Below, piece by piece: positions 6,462 through 15,466 of a DNA stretch of 18,152 nt; position 1 is the first letter of the stretch; every line of letters begins with the position of its first letter. A program made the translations under genes and the position numbers. The notes beneath the pieces are model-generated. The model had not been told where the DNA came from. It saw only the letters and a program-made list of their open reading frames with translations, and searched no databases. This stretch comes from Clostridia bacterium (GTDB lineage: Bacteria > Bacillota > Clostridia > Oscillospirales > Butyricicoccaceae), in assembly GCA_017560175.1 (NCBI GenBank), contig JAFYOK010000270.1, positions 1-18,152 of the forward strand. The letters are read 5' to 3'.

Positions 6462-9400
6462 ATGCTGAAGCTGATCTGTTCTGCCAGACGGCAGGATAAT
6501 ATTGACGAGATCTACCGTATGGTCGGTGATGGGATCGTCCATGGACGCAGGCAGTTGATCCTGGTGCCCGAAACCCATTCCCACCGTGCCGAGAAACGTC
6601 TGCTTCGCCAGTGGGGCAATGGTGCCGGTTTGCTGGCTCAGGTCATGACCTTTACGAAGCTGGCTGACCGTACCCTGCAGCAGGCAGGAGAACAACTGCT
6701 TCCCATAGATAAGGGCGGACGTATCCTGCTGATGTATAAGGCTGTCCGGGCAGTAGAGTCCAATCTGGAATATTATAAAAATGCGGCCTCCCGTCCCGAT
6801 ATGCTGTCCGGTCTGCTTTCGGTGGCTTCGGAGTTTCGTTCCTGTCTGCTCGAACCCGAGCAGCTGATGGAACAGATGGAAGGTATGAGCCAAAAGCTGA
6901 GGGACATCTGTCTGATCTATACGGCTTATTGCGTTCAGTGTGCGGGCTATGCTGCGCATGGCAGTGACAAGATGGAACGTGCTGCAGAGTATATCACCGG
7001 GTTTGCAGGTGTACAGGACGCAGATATCTATATTTACGGATTCCAGGGGTTTACAGCGGCTGAGTACAGGATTATGAAGAACCTGATCGAGAGCGGTCAT
7101 GATCTTGCCATCGCGCTCGATCGGGGAGAGGATACCCAGCTGTTTGCCGAGCAGTTTAAGACAACAGGTCGCCTGGAACGCCTGGCATCGGCTTCTGGTC
7201 GTCAGTGGGAAAGCATTGCTCCACCCATCGGTGTGTCTGGGAAGGCAGATTGTTTGGATATCCTTGCGAAAAGCATGTTTGATTTCTCTGTTCCCGTTTG
7301 GGAAAAGGGCAGTAAAGAAATTCAGCTTTACAGCTGCAAGGACGTTATGGAGGAGTGTGAACTGGCTGCAGGCATCTGTCGGCAGTTGGTTCTGGAGGAA
7401 AATACCCGCCTGAGGGACATTGCCATTGTGTCTGCCGATGCGGAAAAATATGAAAAATATCTGGAGCAGAGCTTTCAGCGTTATGGCTTGCCTCTTTATA
7501 TCAGCCACCGTGAAGACCTGTTGGATAAGCCGGCAGCAGCTGCTGCATTAGGTGCATTTCGTGCTTTGGAAGATCATTTTTCCTTCCGATCGGTGCTGCG
7601 CTACATGAAGTCGGATCTTGTTGGTCTGACTCGTGAGGAACAGGAACTGCTGGAGAATTATGCCTATACATGGCAGATGCGCGGAAACAACTGGTTCCGT
7701 GAATGGACGCTGAGCCCGGAAGGTTATGACGGCCGCGAGGCTCCCGAAGAGCTGGAGACGCTCAACAGCATTCGAAAAAAACTGGTAGAGCCTTTGGAAC
7801 ATCTGAAAGAGAGTCTGCCGGCATCCGGACAGGCATCGATCTATATTGCGGCCATTCGCCGCCACCTGGAAGAAATTGGCCTGGAAGGGCAGATCGAGGC
7901 ACGTGCTGAGCAGCTGAGAGTACAGGGTAGAACGCAGGAGGGGGCAGAATACGTTCAGATCTACGATATGATCCTTACAGCCCTCGATCAGTTTGAAGCG
8001 GCTTTTACCGAAGAGGAGTTGCAGAGAGCAGAAGTACTGCATCTGTTGGAACTCATGTTGGGCCAGTATTCCATCGGCACCATTCCTGTATCGCTGGACA
8101 GTATCGAGCTTTCTGATTTCCAGCGAGCGGCCTTTGGGCATGTGGATCATTTGATCATTCTGGGAGCGAGAGAGGGCGCAATGCCGCCTGTAGTCACCGG
8201 CGGCAGCTTGCTGAAAGAGCGCGACCGTATCCAGCTGGAAACCTGCGGCATTGAGCTGACCCAAAGCGATGAAGAGCGCACATTTGAATACATGAGTGAT
8301 ATTTATCAAGTGGCAGATAGCGCTGTAAAGGAAATCATCTTTACATATCCGCGCCGAGGTTTTGGCGGGAACTCTACTGCGAAGAGTTATCTTTTGGAAC
8401 GAATTGAAGAAGTTTTCCCTCAAAGCCGCATGATCGATGCTGAGCAGATCCTTCGCCGCAACCGTCTTCTGGCAGAGATTCCGGCTTTTGAAGTGCTGAG
8501 CAGTCGGGATGATACTCCTGAGTCAATGGCGGCGCAGGCTTGGTTCAAGGGCAAGGCGGAGGCTGCGTATTTTGAGGCATTATGTCGTTATGCGGAAGCG
8601 CCGCGCCATGCCATTCGTGATCTGAATCGCGTCACCGGATTATATGGTGATACTCTTTATATGTCCGCTACTCGTGCCGAGAAGTTTTACAGCTGCCCCT
8701 TCTCCTTCTTCATGCAATATGGCATGAAAGCAAAAGAGCGCCGCAAGGCAGCCTTCGAAGCCACCAATGTCGGTACACTTGTTCATTATGTTGTCGAGAA
8801 TGCTGTCCGCATCCTTTCGCTGGATCATTCCAAGCAATGTGATGCTGTGGTTGAGCAGTATGTGACAGAGTTTCTGCAGTCCCGTCTGGGTGGCAGAGAA
8901 GAAAAGACAGCACGTTTTATGGTCAATTACGATCGCATTACCGATAACATCAAGGCTATTGTACGCAATATTATGGAGGAACTTGCAGCCTCCGATTTTG
9001 TGCCTATTGCCTTCGAAATGAACTTTGGCGGCAAGGACGGTTATGTGCCCTATACGGTTCGAAGCGGAAGCACAAACCTGGAACTGCATGGCTCCATTGA
9101 CCGTGTAGACGGTTATGTAAAGGATGACGTGCTTTATCTGCGTGTGTCCGACTATAAGACGGGCAGCAAAGTTTTTACGCTGTCGGACATTCTGGATGGC
9201 CTCAATATGCAGATGTTCATCTACATGCTTATGCTGAGGGGTGTTGATACAAAAACTTTATCGGCATTGGGACAGGCTCGGTTGGGTCAGCCCAGCCATG
9301 CCGCCTACTCCTGTGCGGCTCTTTATATTCCGGCAAAGAGTCCCTATGTGCATATGTCAGCAGACAGTTCTGCGGCAGAAATCGAAGAACAGCGGGAAAA

Positions 9401-9794
9401 GAAGGTCAAGCGCAGTGGCATCGTCTGTGAGGATGATGACCTGATCGAAGCATTGGAACATAGCAAGGAAGGCAAGTACCGCTTCCTGCCCGTCAGTCGT
9501 ACGGCCAAGGGGGCGTTGTCCTCCACTTCGCAGGTGGCTGATATGGAGGAGATCGGAGATCTGATCTGTGAAACCGAACGCAATCTGGCACGTATGGCCG
9601 GCCGTATTTCCGGCGGAGAGATCGCAGCATCGCCCTATAGCCGCGGCGGCATGAAGTATTGTGACTGGTGTCCGTATCGTGCGGCTTGCCAGTTTGATAC
9701 GGGTATGTCGGGAGATCGATACCGCTACATTAAAAAACAGAAAAAAGATGCTGTGATTGCAAAGATCAGGGAGGAGGACGAACATGGCAGTTGA
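6462..9794 (+). CDS. addB: ATP-dependent helicase/deoxyribonuclease subunit B (AddB)
   Basis: A 1110-residue subunit of the AddAB helicase-nuclease, which resects double-strand breaks up to a Chi-like sequence for RecA loading. In Bacillus AddB supplies one of the two nucleases and an iron-sulfur cluster. Seen here: UvrD-like core remnants (LILVPETHSHRAEKRLL, 32-48; YIYGFQGFTAAEY, 190-202; VDHLIILGAREGAMPP near 562), the nuclease motif with D880 and D883 in GSIDRVDG, and D897 and K899 in SDYKTG. Four cluster cysteines are C745 (FYSCPFSF) and C1067, C1070, C1076 (CDWCPYRAAC), in the same spacing as known AddB. The N-terminus lacks a GxxGxGKT Walker A: CSARRQDNIDEI stands in its place. Length is close to the usual 1100-1170. 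AGGAGG lies six bases before the ATG. It is the first gene of a two-gene operon. Confidence 0.95.
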   Translation: MLKLICSARRQDNIDEIYRMVGDGIVHGRRQLILVPETHSHRAEKRLLRQWGNGAGLLAQVMTFTKLADRTLQQAGEQLLPIDKGGRILLMYKAVRAVESNLEYYKNAASRPDMLSGLLSVASEFRSCLLEPEQLMEQMEGMSQKLRDICLIYTAYCVQCAGYAAHGSDKMERAAEYITGFAGVQDADIYIYGFQGFTAAEYRIMKNLIESGHDLAIALDRGEDTQLFAEQFKTTGRLERLASASGRQWESIAPPIGVSGKADCLDILAKSMFDFSVPVWEKGSKEIQLYSCKDVMEECELAAGICRQLVLEENTRLRDIAIVSADAEKYEKYLEQSFQRYGLPLYISHREDLLDKPAAAAALGAFRALEDHFSFRSVLRYMKSDLVGLTREEQELLENYAYTWQMRGNNWFREWTLSPEGYDGREAPEELETLNSIRKKLVEPLEHLKESLPASGQASIYIAAIRRHLEEIGLEGQIEARAEQLRVQGRTQEGAEYVQIYDMILTALDQFEAAFTEEELQRAEVLHLLELMLGQYSIGTIPVSLDSIELSDFQRAAFGHVDHLIILGAREGAMPPVVTGGSLLKERDRIQLETCGIELTQSDEERTFEYMSDIYQVADSAVKEIIFTYPRRGFGGNSTAKSYLLERIEEVFPQSRMIDAEQILRRNRLLAEIPAFEVLSSRDDTPESMAAQAWFKGKAEAAYFEALCRYAEAPRHAIRDLNRVTGLYGDTLYMSATRAEKFYSCPFSFFMQYGMKAKERRKAAFEATNVGTLVHYVVENAVRILSLDHSKQCDAVVEQYVTEFLQSRLGGREEKTARFMVNYDRITDNIKAIVRNIMEELAASDFVPIAFEMNFGGKDGYVPYTVRSGSTNLELHGSIDRVDGYVKDDVLYLRVSDYKTGSKVFTLSDILDGLNMQMFIYMLMLRGVDTKTLSALGQARLGQPSHAAYSCAALYIPAKSPYVHMSADSSAAEIEEQREKKVKRSGIVCEDDDLIEALEHSKEGKYRFLPVSRTAKGALSSTSQVADMEEIGDLICETERNLARMAGRISGGEIAASPYSRGGMKYCDWCPYRAACQFDTGMSGDRYRYIKKQKKDAVIAKIREEDEHGS

Positions 9795-12700
9795 GTTTAC
9801 AAAAGAACAGCAGATGGCCATCGACAGCCGTGACTGCGCCTTGATCGTTTCTGCTGCGGCAGGTTCGGGCAAAACCGCCGTTCTGGTTCAGCGTGTCATA
9901 GGTCTGCTTTGCGATCCGGTTGATCCCTGTGGTGTCGATCAGCTGTTGGTCGTTACCTTTACCAATGCAGCAGCGGCCGAGATGCGTGAAAAGATCAGTA
10001 AGGCCCTTTATCAGAAAATTTCCGAAAATCCGGGAAATCTGCGTCTGCGCCGTCAGCTTTCGTTGCTGCCGGCTGCACGGATCCAGACAGTACATTCTTT
10101 CTGTCTGGACCTTGTTCGGGAACATTTTGCTCTTTGCGGCGTGCCTGCCGATTTTTCGATTGCCGATCAGACGCGTTCCGATGAGCTTCGCGCACAGGCT
10201 ATGGAAGATGTACTGGAAGAGCTCTATGCCGAGAAGTCGGAGAGTTTCATGGCGCTTTGTGATGCGCTGGCGGAGGAAAAAGGCGACCGGCTGCTGACCG
10301 AAGTTATTTCGGAGCTTTATGACCGCCTGGTCAGCCATCCGGATCCGCTGGGTACATTGTGTCGATTTACTTCTGCCGAGGGACAGAGCCTTTGGAAGGA
10401 GATCCTGCTGGACGATGCGCGCAGACGATTGACCGATGCCGAAGAAGAGCTTCGGGCAGCAAGAGAGCTCATGAACAGCTATCCTGACTTGGTGCAGAAA
10501 TACGGACCTGCTTACGATGATCTCCTGCAGTTTGCAGAGGCGGGCAGAGCGGCCATGGAGCAAGGATGGAACATGGCTTATGACCATATCCATAGTTTTG
10601 TCAATCCCAAGCTGGCGGCCATTCGCGGCTTTGAAGATAAAGCGCTCCTTGAGTATTTCAAAGAAGCCAAAAGTACTTTCGCCGACGAGATCAGTGCATT
10701 ACGCAATAATGTATTTATCCTTCGGGAAGAAGCCGATGCGCCGTATATCAAGAGTAATCTGTTGGCGCTGCAAGGTCTTTGTATGGCAGTTGAACGATAT
10801 ATGGAGCAGTACAGCGCGTTGAAACTGCGCCGCGGTCTGTTGGATTTTTCCGATCTGGAGCATTACGCATTGGGGCTGCTGCAGGATGAGGAGGGCAAAC
10901 CTTCGCCGTTGGCTGCAGAAATCTCGGAAGGTTTGCGTGAAGTTCTGGTCGATGAATATCAGGATACCAATGACGTTCAGGATACCATATTCCGTCTGCT
11001 GACGGAGGGGGCTCGTGCCAGCTTCTATGTCGGCGATGTCAAGCAGAGCATCTACCGCTTCCGTATGGCCAAACCGGAGATCTTTATGGATAAATACCTG
11101 AATTATAAAGATCTGGAAGCAGGAATGCGAGAGGAACAGGCACGCCTTTCCCTCAACCGTAATTTCCGATCCCGCAGGGAAGTGCTGGATGTATGCAATC
11201 ATGTATTCCGTGCCTGCATGAGCCGGTCTTTCGGCGATGTGGATTATACAGAGGATCAGGCGCTTCACCCCGGCGCGCCTTATTCGGGTGAGGTTCGAAG
11301 CCATCTGGAAATTATCGATTTTGCCCAAAAGGGAGAAGGCGATGATGATGAGCCCGAAAAGGCACAGGCGGAGGCTATTTATGTGGCCAATACCATTCGC
11401 AGCATGCTGGCCAATGAAACTGTTCTCAATCCATTTACAGGAGAGCGTCGTCCGGCAGAACCCGGGGATTTTGCCGTTCTGCTCAGTTCTTTTGCCAATA
11501 AATCGGGTTATTTTATCCGTGAATTGGAACGGCTGGGTATTCCGGTCAGCGGCGGAAAGAAGGATTTCTGGAACAGCATGGAGATCCTTGTCATTCTGTC
11601 CTTCCTTCGTGTGTTGGATAACCGCCGACAGGATATTCCGCTGATTGGTCTGCTGCGTTCGCCTCTGTTTTTCTTTGATGCCGATGACCTTGCGGCTATC
11701 CGTCTCGAAGATAAACAGGTTTGTTTCTATGAAGCACTGGAACGTTATGCCGAAAAAAATGAAAAGGCCGCTGAGTTCTGTCGTATGCTCGAGCGATATG
11801 TTGCCTATGTACCCGATATGGCACCTTCTGATCTGATCCGCATGCTGTATGGTGACCGATCGATGCTGGCTGTTTTTGGCGCAATGGATGGAGGCGAAGA
11901 GCGCAAGGAGAATCTGCGCCGCTTCTATGACCTTGCCCTTGAATATGAGGGCAGCGGCCATCGTAGTCTGTTTGATTTTCTGCTGTATATCGATGGACTG
12001 ATGGAACAGGGAACACCGCCCGGCCAGGAAGAGGGAGATGGTGTACGGATCATGAGCATCCATAAGTCCAAGGGCCTGGAGTTTCCCTTTGTCTTTTTGC
12101 CGGATCTCAATAAGAACTTTAATTTTGATGACAGTACCCGTCCGGTTATCATCCATGATCGTTTGGGTATCGGTCTGCGTTTGCGTGTGCCTGAGAACCA
12201 TACAGAATACACAACGCCTATGCATACAGCGATAGCTGCGGCCACCCGTCGTGAACTGGCCAGCGAAGAGATGCGCAAACTTTATGTTGCCATGACCCGA
12301 GCCAAGGAAAAACTCATCATGGTGGTCAGTCTCCGAAATTATGAAAAGACCATGCAGAATATTGAAGATGATCTGCGTGCCCGTGGAATTACACCCGGTT
12401 GGCTCAGTCGACGCAGCAATGCTTCCTATTGGCTGCTGGCGGCTTTTCGTACCCCTTGTCCGTCCATGACACGGGAGATCCTTCCCATTGCATCTGTCGA
12501 GCGTGGAAAACGTTGGAAAGGGCAGACGGAACTGAACACAGACTGTGCCGATGAAAAACTGTTGGCCATGCTGGATCGTTCCGGGGAAAGTTATGCCTTT
12601 GAAGCGGTTACGCGCCTGCCGTCCAAGCTGACTCCTGCCAATACACGTCGTTTGCGCGGAGAAGAAGAGGAAGCCTTTATCGCCCGTAAGGGTGGTCGGA

Positions 12701-13263
12701 ATGTCATTCTGCCCCATCCATGGCAGGAAGATGGAGAAGAACGCCGCCTGCGGCTGACAGCAGCCCAGCGAGGCAGCGCTATCCATCGTTTTATTGAAAA
12801 GGCTGATCTGACCCTTTGTACCTCAGTCGAGGCAATCAGAGCACAGGCTGCATCCCTCCATCTGCAAAAGGTGCTGACCGAAGAAGAAGCCCGTGCAGTC
12901 AATGCCAATATGATCCTTGGGTTTACCCAAAGCCCCTGGGGCCGACGCATGGCCGCAGCTGAGGTCATTCGGGAATATGAGTTTTCGGCACTCTTTACGC
13001 CGCAGGAACTGGAGCTTGGCCCTTATGAGGATGAGCAGATTCTGATGAACGGTATCATCGATATGATGCTCGTTGAACAAGATGGATTGACTATTCTTGA
13101 TTTCAAGACCGACCGTATCGAACCGGGCGGGGAAGAGGAAGCGGTACAGAAGCACAAGCTGCAGGTGGAGATCTATGCACGTGCTACCGAAAAAATTTTT
13201 GGTCGCCCCGTGAAGGAAAAACTGGTATTCTTCCTGCGCACCGGAAAAGGTCAACTTTTATAA
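9784..13263 (+). CDS. addA: ATP-dependent helicase/nuclease subunit A (AddA)
   Basis: A 1159-residue UvrD-type 3'-5' helicase with a C-terminal RecB-like nuclease, the motor subunit of AddAB. Motifs: FTKEQQMAID (Q motif, 5-14), Walker A AAAGSGKT (24-31), TFTNAAAAEMREKI (motif Ia), VDEYQDTN (Walker B, 389-396), YVGDVKQSIYRFR (motif III), NRNFRSR (motif IV), IHKSKGLEF (motif V, H760), YVAMTRAKEK (motif VI, R839). Nuclease residues: H1001 in GSAIHRFIE, D1093 in GIIDMM, D1106 and K1108 in DFKTD. All look intact. An in-frame ATG at 9757 exists, but the one at 9784 is preferred because AGGAGG is six bases upstream and it overlaps addB by only 11 nt, which suggests translational coupling and balanced production of the two subunits. 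Confidence 0.97.
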   Translation: MAVEFTKEQQMAIDSRDCALIVSAAAGSGKTAVLVQRVIGLLCDPVDPCGVDQLLVVTFTNAAAAEMREKISKALYQKISENPGNLRLRRQLSLLPAARIQTVHSFCLDLVREHFALCGVPADFSIADQTRSDELRAQAMEDVLEELYAEKSESFMALCDALAEEKGDRLLTEVISELYDRLVSHPDPLGTLCRFTSAEGQSLWKEILLDDARRRLTDAEEELRAARELMNSYPDLVQKYGPAYDDLLQFAEAGRAAMEQGWNMAYDHIHSFVNPKLAAIRGFEDKALLEYFKEAKSTFADEISALRNNVFILREEADAPYIKSNLLALQGLCMAVERYMEQYSALKLRRGLLDFSDLEHYALGLLQDEEGKPSPLAAEISEGLREVLVDEYQDTNDVQDTIFRLLTEGARASFYVGDVKQSIYRFRMAKPEIFMDKYLNYKDLEAGMREEQARLSLNRNFRSRREVLDVCNHVFRACMSRSFGDVDYTEDQALHPGAPYSGEVRSHLEIIDFAQKGEGDDDEPEKAQAEAIYVANTIRSMLANETVLNPFTGERRPAEPGDFAVLLSSFANKSGYFIRELERLGIPVSGGKKDFWNSMEILVILSFLRVLDNRRQDIPLIGLLRSPLFFFDADDLAAIRLEDKQVCFYEALERYAEKNEKAAEFCRMLERYVAYVPDMAPSDLIRMLYGDRSMLAVFGAMDGGEERKENLRRFYDLALEYEGSGHRSLFDFLLYIDGLMEQGTPPGQEEGDGVRIMSIHKSKGLEFPFVFLPDLNKNFNFDDSTRPVIIHDRLGIGLRLRVPENHTEYTTPMHTAIAAATRRELASEEMRKLYVAMTRAKEKLIMVVSLRNYEKTMQNIEDDLRARGITPGWLSRRSNASYWLLAAFRTPCPSMTREILPIASVERGKRWKGQTELNTDCADEKLLAMLDRSGESYAFEAVTRLPSKLTPANTRRLRGEEEEAFIARKGGRNVILPHPWQEDGEERRLRLTAAQRGSAIHRFIEKADLTLCTSVEAIRAQAASLHLQKVLTEEEARAVNANMILGFTQSPWGRRMAAAEVIREYEFSALFTPQELELGPYEDEQILMNGIIDMMLVEQDGLTILDFKTDRIEPGGEEEAVQKHKLQVEIYARATEKIFGRPVKEKLVFFLRTGKGQLL

Positions 13264-13334
13264 GTGGATCATCCTGCCCGGTACATTGCGCACAGCAGTA
13301 GCTCAAGAACAATAAGTGAGACAATAAGCATACT

Positions 13335-13366
13335 AAAAAGGCATCGCCAAATGGCGATGCCTTTTT
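13335..13366. terminator. Bidirectional terminator between addA and the foldase gene
   Basis: A perfect 14-bp stem AAAAAGGCATCGCC (13335-13348) with GGCGATGCCTTTTT (13353-13366), loop AAAT. It ends in five T residues on either strand, so it serves both convergent genes. Confidence 0.9.
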
Positions 13367-13391
13367 GATTGATGTTCGTAATAATAAAAAA

Positions 13392-14924
13392 TTAGTATGC
13401 CAGCTCGAGGCCGTAGCTGTTGGCTGTAACGACGTAGTTGCTGGCGATCTCAGTATAGTAAGCAGCGTACTGTTCGTCCAGCAGAGCAGCACGGGCTGTA
13501 ACTTCCCAGGAGCTGTCGCCTTCAGAGACGAAGTAGATGATGTGGTAACCGTAGACAGTCTTGACGATCTCGACGTCGCCGGCCTTGCGGCTGCTGTCGA
13601 AGCACCAGTCGTTGAACTCGGTGACAGTCTGGCCTTCTGCAAAGTTTTCCATCAGACCGAAGGAAACAATGGAACCTGCATCCTGGCTGTACTTGACGAC
13701 CAGATCAGCGAAGGATTCTTCGGTCTGCTCGCCGCTCATGTACTCGGCCATGATCTCATTGATCTTTGCCTCAGCAGCAGCGTTGATAGCTTCAATCTCA
13801 GCGATTTCTTCTTCTGTAGCATCTTCAGCAGCTTCCTCTGTGCGGATCAGCAGGTGGCGAGCCGAAACGGTGCGTTCAGCGGGCAGGTATCTGTCGATGA
13901 AGTAAACGACCTGGATTGCCATTGTTGTGTCGACAACGGTAACGTCGCCTTCTTCGCGGCCTTCTTCACCACACCATGCCAGCAGGGCAGAGGAGCTTGC
14001 GTTGGACAGAGCGCCGCCGACATTCAGAGTTGCATCGTCATCAGCGAAGTTCTCGGCATCTTCAGGATCACAGTACTCGCGTGCCAGTTCGATGAAGCTT
14101 TCTTCATCGGTCAGCTTGGACAGGAACTCAGCAGCCTTGGCTTCAGCATCTGCAATGTTCTGCTGTGTCATCTCGTCAGCCTCTTCCTGGCTCTTGGGAG
14201 CGCCTTCGGAAGTATCGTCTGCCTTGTAGGTGACCTTTTCATAGGGGAAGGAGAAGTATCTGTAGTCGACCAGGTCGAAGGAAGCTCTGTTCTCATCGTA
14301 GTAAGCCTTTACATCAGCATCGGAAACTTCCAGAGTTGCGATGTAGTCATTATAATAGTTGACCGATGTGGCGCGGATCTGAGCAGTTTCTTCGATATCT
14401 GCCAGGGAGATAGCCGAACCGTAGACAGCGTCGATGTACTCTTCCAGGGTCATATCGTAAGCTTCTGCAGCTGCACGGTAGGCAGCCATTTCGGCCAGGT
14501 ACTGGGGATCATCTTTGGAAGCCAGTTCGTAGCCGTTCTCCAGAGCGGTCAGGTAGAGCGAGTAGGTCTCAGCGATCGCATACTGTGTGGTCGCGTGGAG
14601 ATAGTCGCCCCATGTGCCTTCGCCGTAGGGCTGTGTTTCCAGGGGCTGGGAGAGGTCAACACCGTAGTACAGAGTCAGGTCTGTAGCATACTGGTTGATG
14701 AAGTTGATCTCTGTGGTCTTGTAGTAGATTCTGTACTGCTTGGCGTTGATCTTTTCGCCGCCGAAATCCAGTGCCTCAATCTGGCCCATCAGGATGCCGG
14801 TTCTGGACAGAAGGCCGAATGCGCCGACACCGATGAAGGCGACGACCAGCAGACCGATCAGCGCGTTGCGTACGAGGGTGCCTGTCGATTTCTTCTCGGC
14901 AGGGGTTGCGTTGTTGTTTGCCAT
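13392..14924 (-). CDS. Membrane-anchored parvulin-type peptidyl-prolyl isomerase (PrsA/SurA-like foldase)
   Basis: A 510-residue protein with a short basic N-terminus and one transmembrane segment (ALIGLLVVAFIGVGAFGLL, 21-39), no lipobox, so it is probably anchored by an uncleaved helix with the rest outside the cytoplasm. Residues about 48-215 are helical, like the SurA/PrsA chaperone domain. A parvulin rotamase domain spans about 353-468: ARHLLI with H357, FADLVVKYSQDAGS (405-418), and YGYHIIYF with H461. A second, weaker copy seems to precede it (about 217-347) without the two histidines. The body is very acidic. The likely role is folding of exported proteins. The ATG at 14924 is preferred because AGAGGT lies six bases upstream; an earlier in-frame ATG at 15101 would put the start in AT-rich promoter DNA. 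The gene is divergent from rpmE. Confidence 0.88.
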   Translation of the reverse strand: MANNNATPAEKKSTGTLVRNALIGLLVVAFIGVGAFGLLSRTGILMGQIEALDFGGEKINAKQYRIYYKTTEINFINQYATDLTLYYGVDLSQPLETQPYGEGTWGDYLHATTQYAIAETYSLYLTALENGYELASKDDPQYLAEMAAYRAAAEAYDMTLEEYIDAVYGSAISLADIEETAQIRATSVNYYNDYIATLEVSDADVKAYYDENRASFDLVDYRYFSFPYEKVTYKADDTSEGAPKSQEEADEMTQQNIADAEAKAAEFLSKLTDEESFIELAREYCDPEDAENFADDDATLNVGGALSNASSSALLAWCGEEGREEGDVTVVDTTMAIQVVYFIDRYLPAERTVSARHLLIRTEEAAEDATEEEIAEIEAINAAAEAKINEIMAEYMSGEQTEESFADLVVKYSQDAGSIVSFGLMENFAEGQTVTEFNDWCFDSSRKAGDVEIVKTVYGYHIIYFVSEGDSSWEVTARAALLDEQYAAYYTEIASNYVVTANSYGLELAY

Positions 14925-14974
14925 AATGTAACCTCTTTTTTTAAATTTTACGTCAAGTATTTTACAATAAACTC

Positions 14975-15003
14975 TTGACAGCATTGTTACGAACATGTAA
15001 ATT
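14975..15003 (+). promoter_or_regulatory. Possible distal plus-strand promoter upstream of rpmE
   Basis: A perfect TTGACA (14975-14980) and TAAATT (14998-15003) are 17 nt apart. If active it would give rpmE a leader of about 145 nt that includes the inverted repeats at 15017-15099. The -10 box is weak and it overlaps the minus-strand promoter, so it may be chance. Confidence 0.3.
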
Positions 15004-15029
15004 ATCAAATATATGGACAAAAAAGTCAA
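15001..15029 (-). promoter_or_regulatory. Promoter of the foldase gene
   Basis: On the minus strand TTGACT (15029-15024) and GATAAT (15006-15001) are 17 nt apart; each matches consensus at five of six positions. The leader would be about 70 nt. Confidence 0.65.
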
Positions 15030-15049
15030 TCCTTTTTTGTGCAGAATAC

Positions 15050-15099
15050 GCACAGAAATTTTTCGTTTTTTTGCTGAAAAACACTTGCAATTTCTGTGC
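15050..15099. repeat. 11-bp inverted repeat over the rpmE promoter
   Basis: GCACAGAAATT (15050-15060) and AATTTCTGTGC (15089-15099) are perfect reverse complements 28 nt apart. The right arm overlaps the last two bases of the rpmE -35 box. A further TGTGC at 15038-15042 can also pair with GCACA at 15050-15054, so two alternative stems share one arm. An AT-only-core hairpin (ACAAAAAAG 15017-15025 with CTTTTTTGT 15032-15040) lies just upstream. Confidence 0.55.
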
Positions 15100-15113
15100 A
15101 ATGGTGTTAAAAT
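15085..15113 (+). promoter_or_regulatory. Proximal promoter of rpmE
   Basis: TTGCAA (15085-15090) and TAAAAT (15108-15113) are 17 nt apart. The start codon lies about 42 nt downstream. Box scores are four and five of six. Confidence 0.65.
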
Positions 15114-15155
15114 ACCGTTTGTATGTTATTCAGCTAAGATGCGAGGTGAAATAGA

Positions 15156-15356
15156 GTGAAAGAGGCTATCCATCCCAACTACAAGAAGACAACAGTTACA
15201 TGCGCATGTGGCAACACCTTCGTAACAGGCTCCACAAAGGAGAACCTGCGTGTTGAAATCTGCTCCAACTGCCACCCCTTCTTCACAGGTAAGCAGAAGC
15301 TGGTCGACACCGGCGGACGCGTCGAGCGCTTCAAGAAGAGATTCAACATCGACTAA
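15156..15356 (+). CDS. rpmE: 50S ribosomal protein L31, zinc-binding form
   Basis: A 66-residue large-subunit ribosomal protein that lies between the 50S and 30S subunits. It has the zinc-binding type: C16 and C18 (CAC) and C36 and C39 (CSNC), followed by the family signature HPFFTGKQK (40-48) and the C-terminal GGRVERFKKRFNID. Length is normal. The start codon is GTG at 15156, supported by AGGTGA six bases upstream; no ATG or TTG alternative would keep the N-terminus MKEAIHPNYK. It is a single gene with its own promoter and a strong terminator. A four-cysteine L31 can act as a zinc store in some bacteria; whether a zinc-free paralogue exists here cannot be seen. Confidence 0.97.
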   Translation: MKEAIHPNYKKTTVTCACGNTFVTGSTKENLRVEICSNCHPFFTGKQKLVDTGGRVERFKKRFNID

Positions 15357-15386
15357 TCTCTTTAAAAAGCAATCCAATGAAAAAAG

Positions 15387-15425
15387 AAGCAGGCTGCTTG
15401 CTCAGGCAAGCGGCCTGCTTTTTTA
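15387..15425 (+). terminator. Terminator of rpmE
   Basis: A 15-bp stem with one G-U pair, AAGCAGGCTGCTTGC (15387-15401) with GCAAGCGGCCTGCTT (15406-15420), tetraloop TCAG, followed by a T tract. It is the strongest hairpin in the window. Confidence 0.92.
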
Positions 15426-15466
15426 TGTTTTAGCGGGATCGGGCAGAAATTGCTGTCGGTTAACAG

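Noticed and set aside
10699..12786. 695-codon open frame on the minus strand inside addA
   Set aside because: Codon-aligned with addA, lies wholly within it, has no ribosome binding site that stands out, and AddA motifs on the plus strand are intact throughout.
13365..14978. 537-codon open frame opposite the foldase gene
   Set aside because: Same codon-aligned antisense effect; the translation is rich in Val, Ser, Cys and Phe without recognisable motifs, and it crosses the addA/foldase terminator and the foldase start.
14925..15101. N-terminal extension of the foldase to an ATG at 15101
   Set aside because: It would code through AT-rich DNA containing the foldase promoter boxes; the ATG at 14924 has a Shine-Dalgarno sequence and is followed by a normal membrane anchor.
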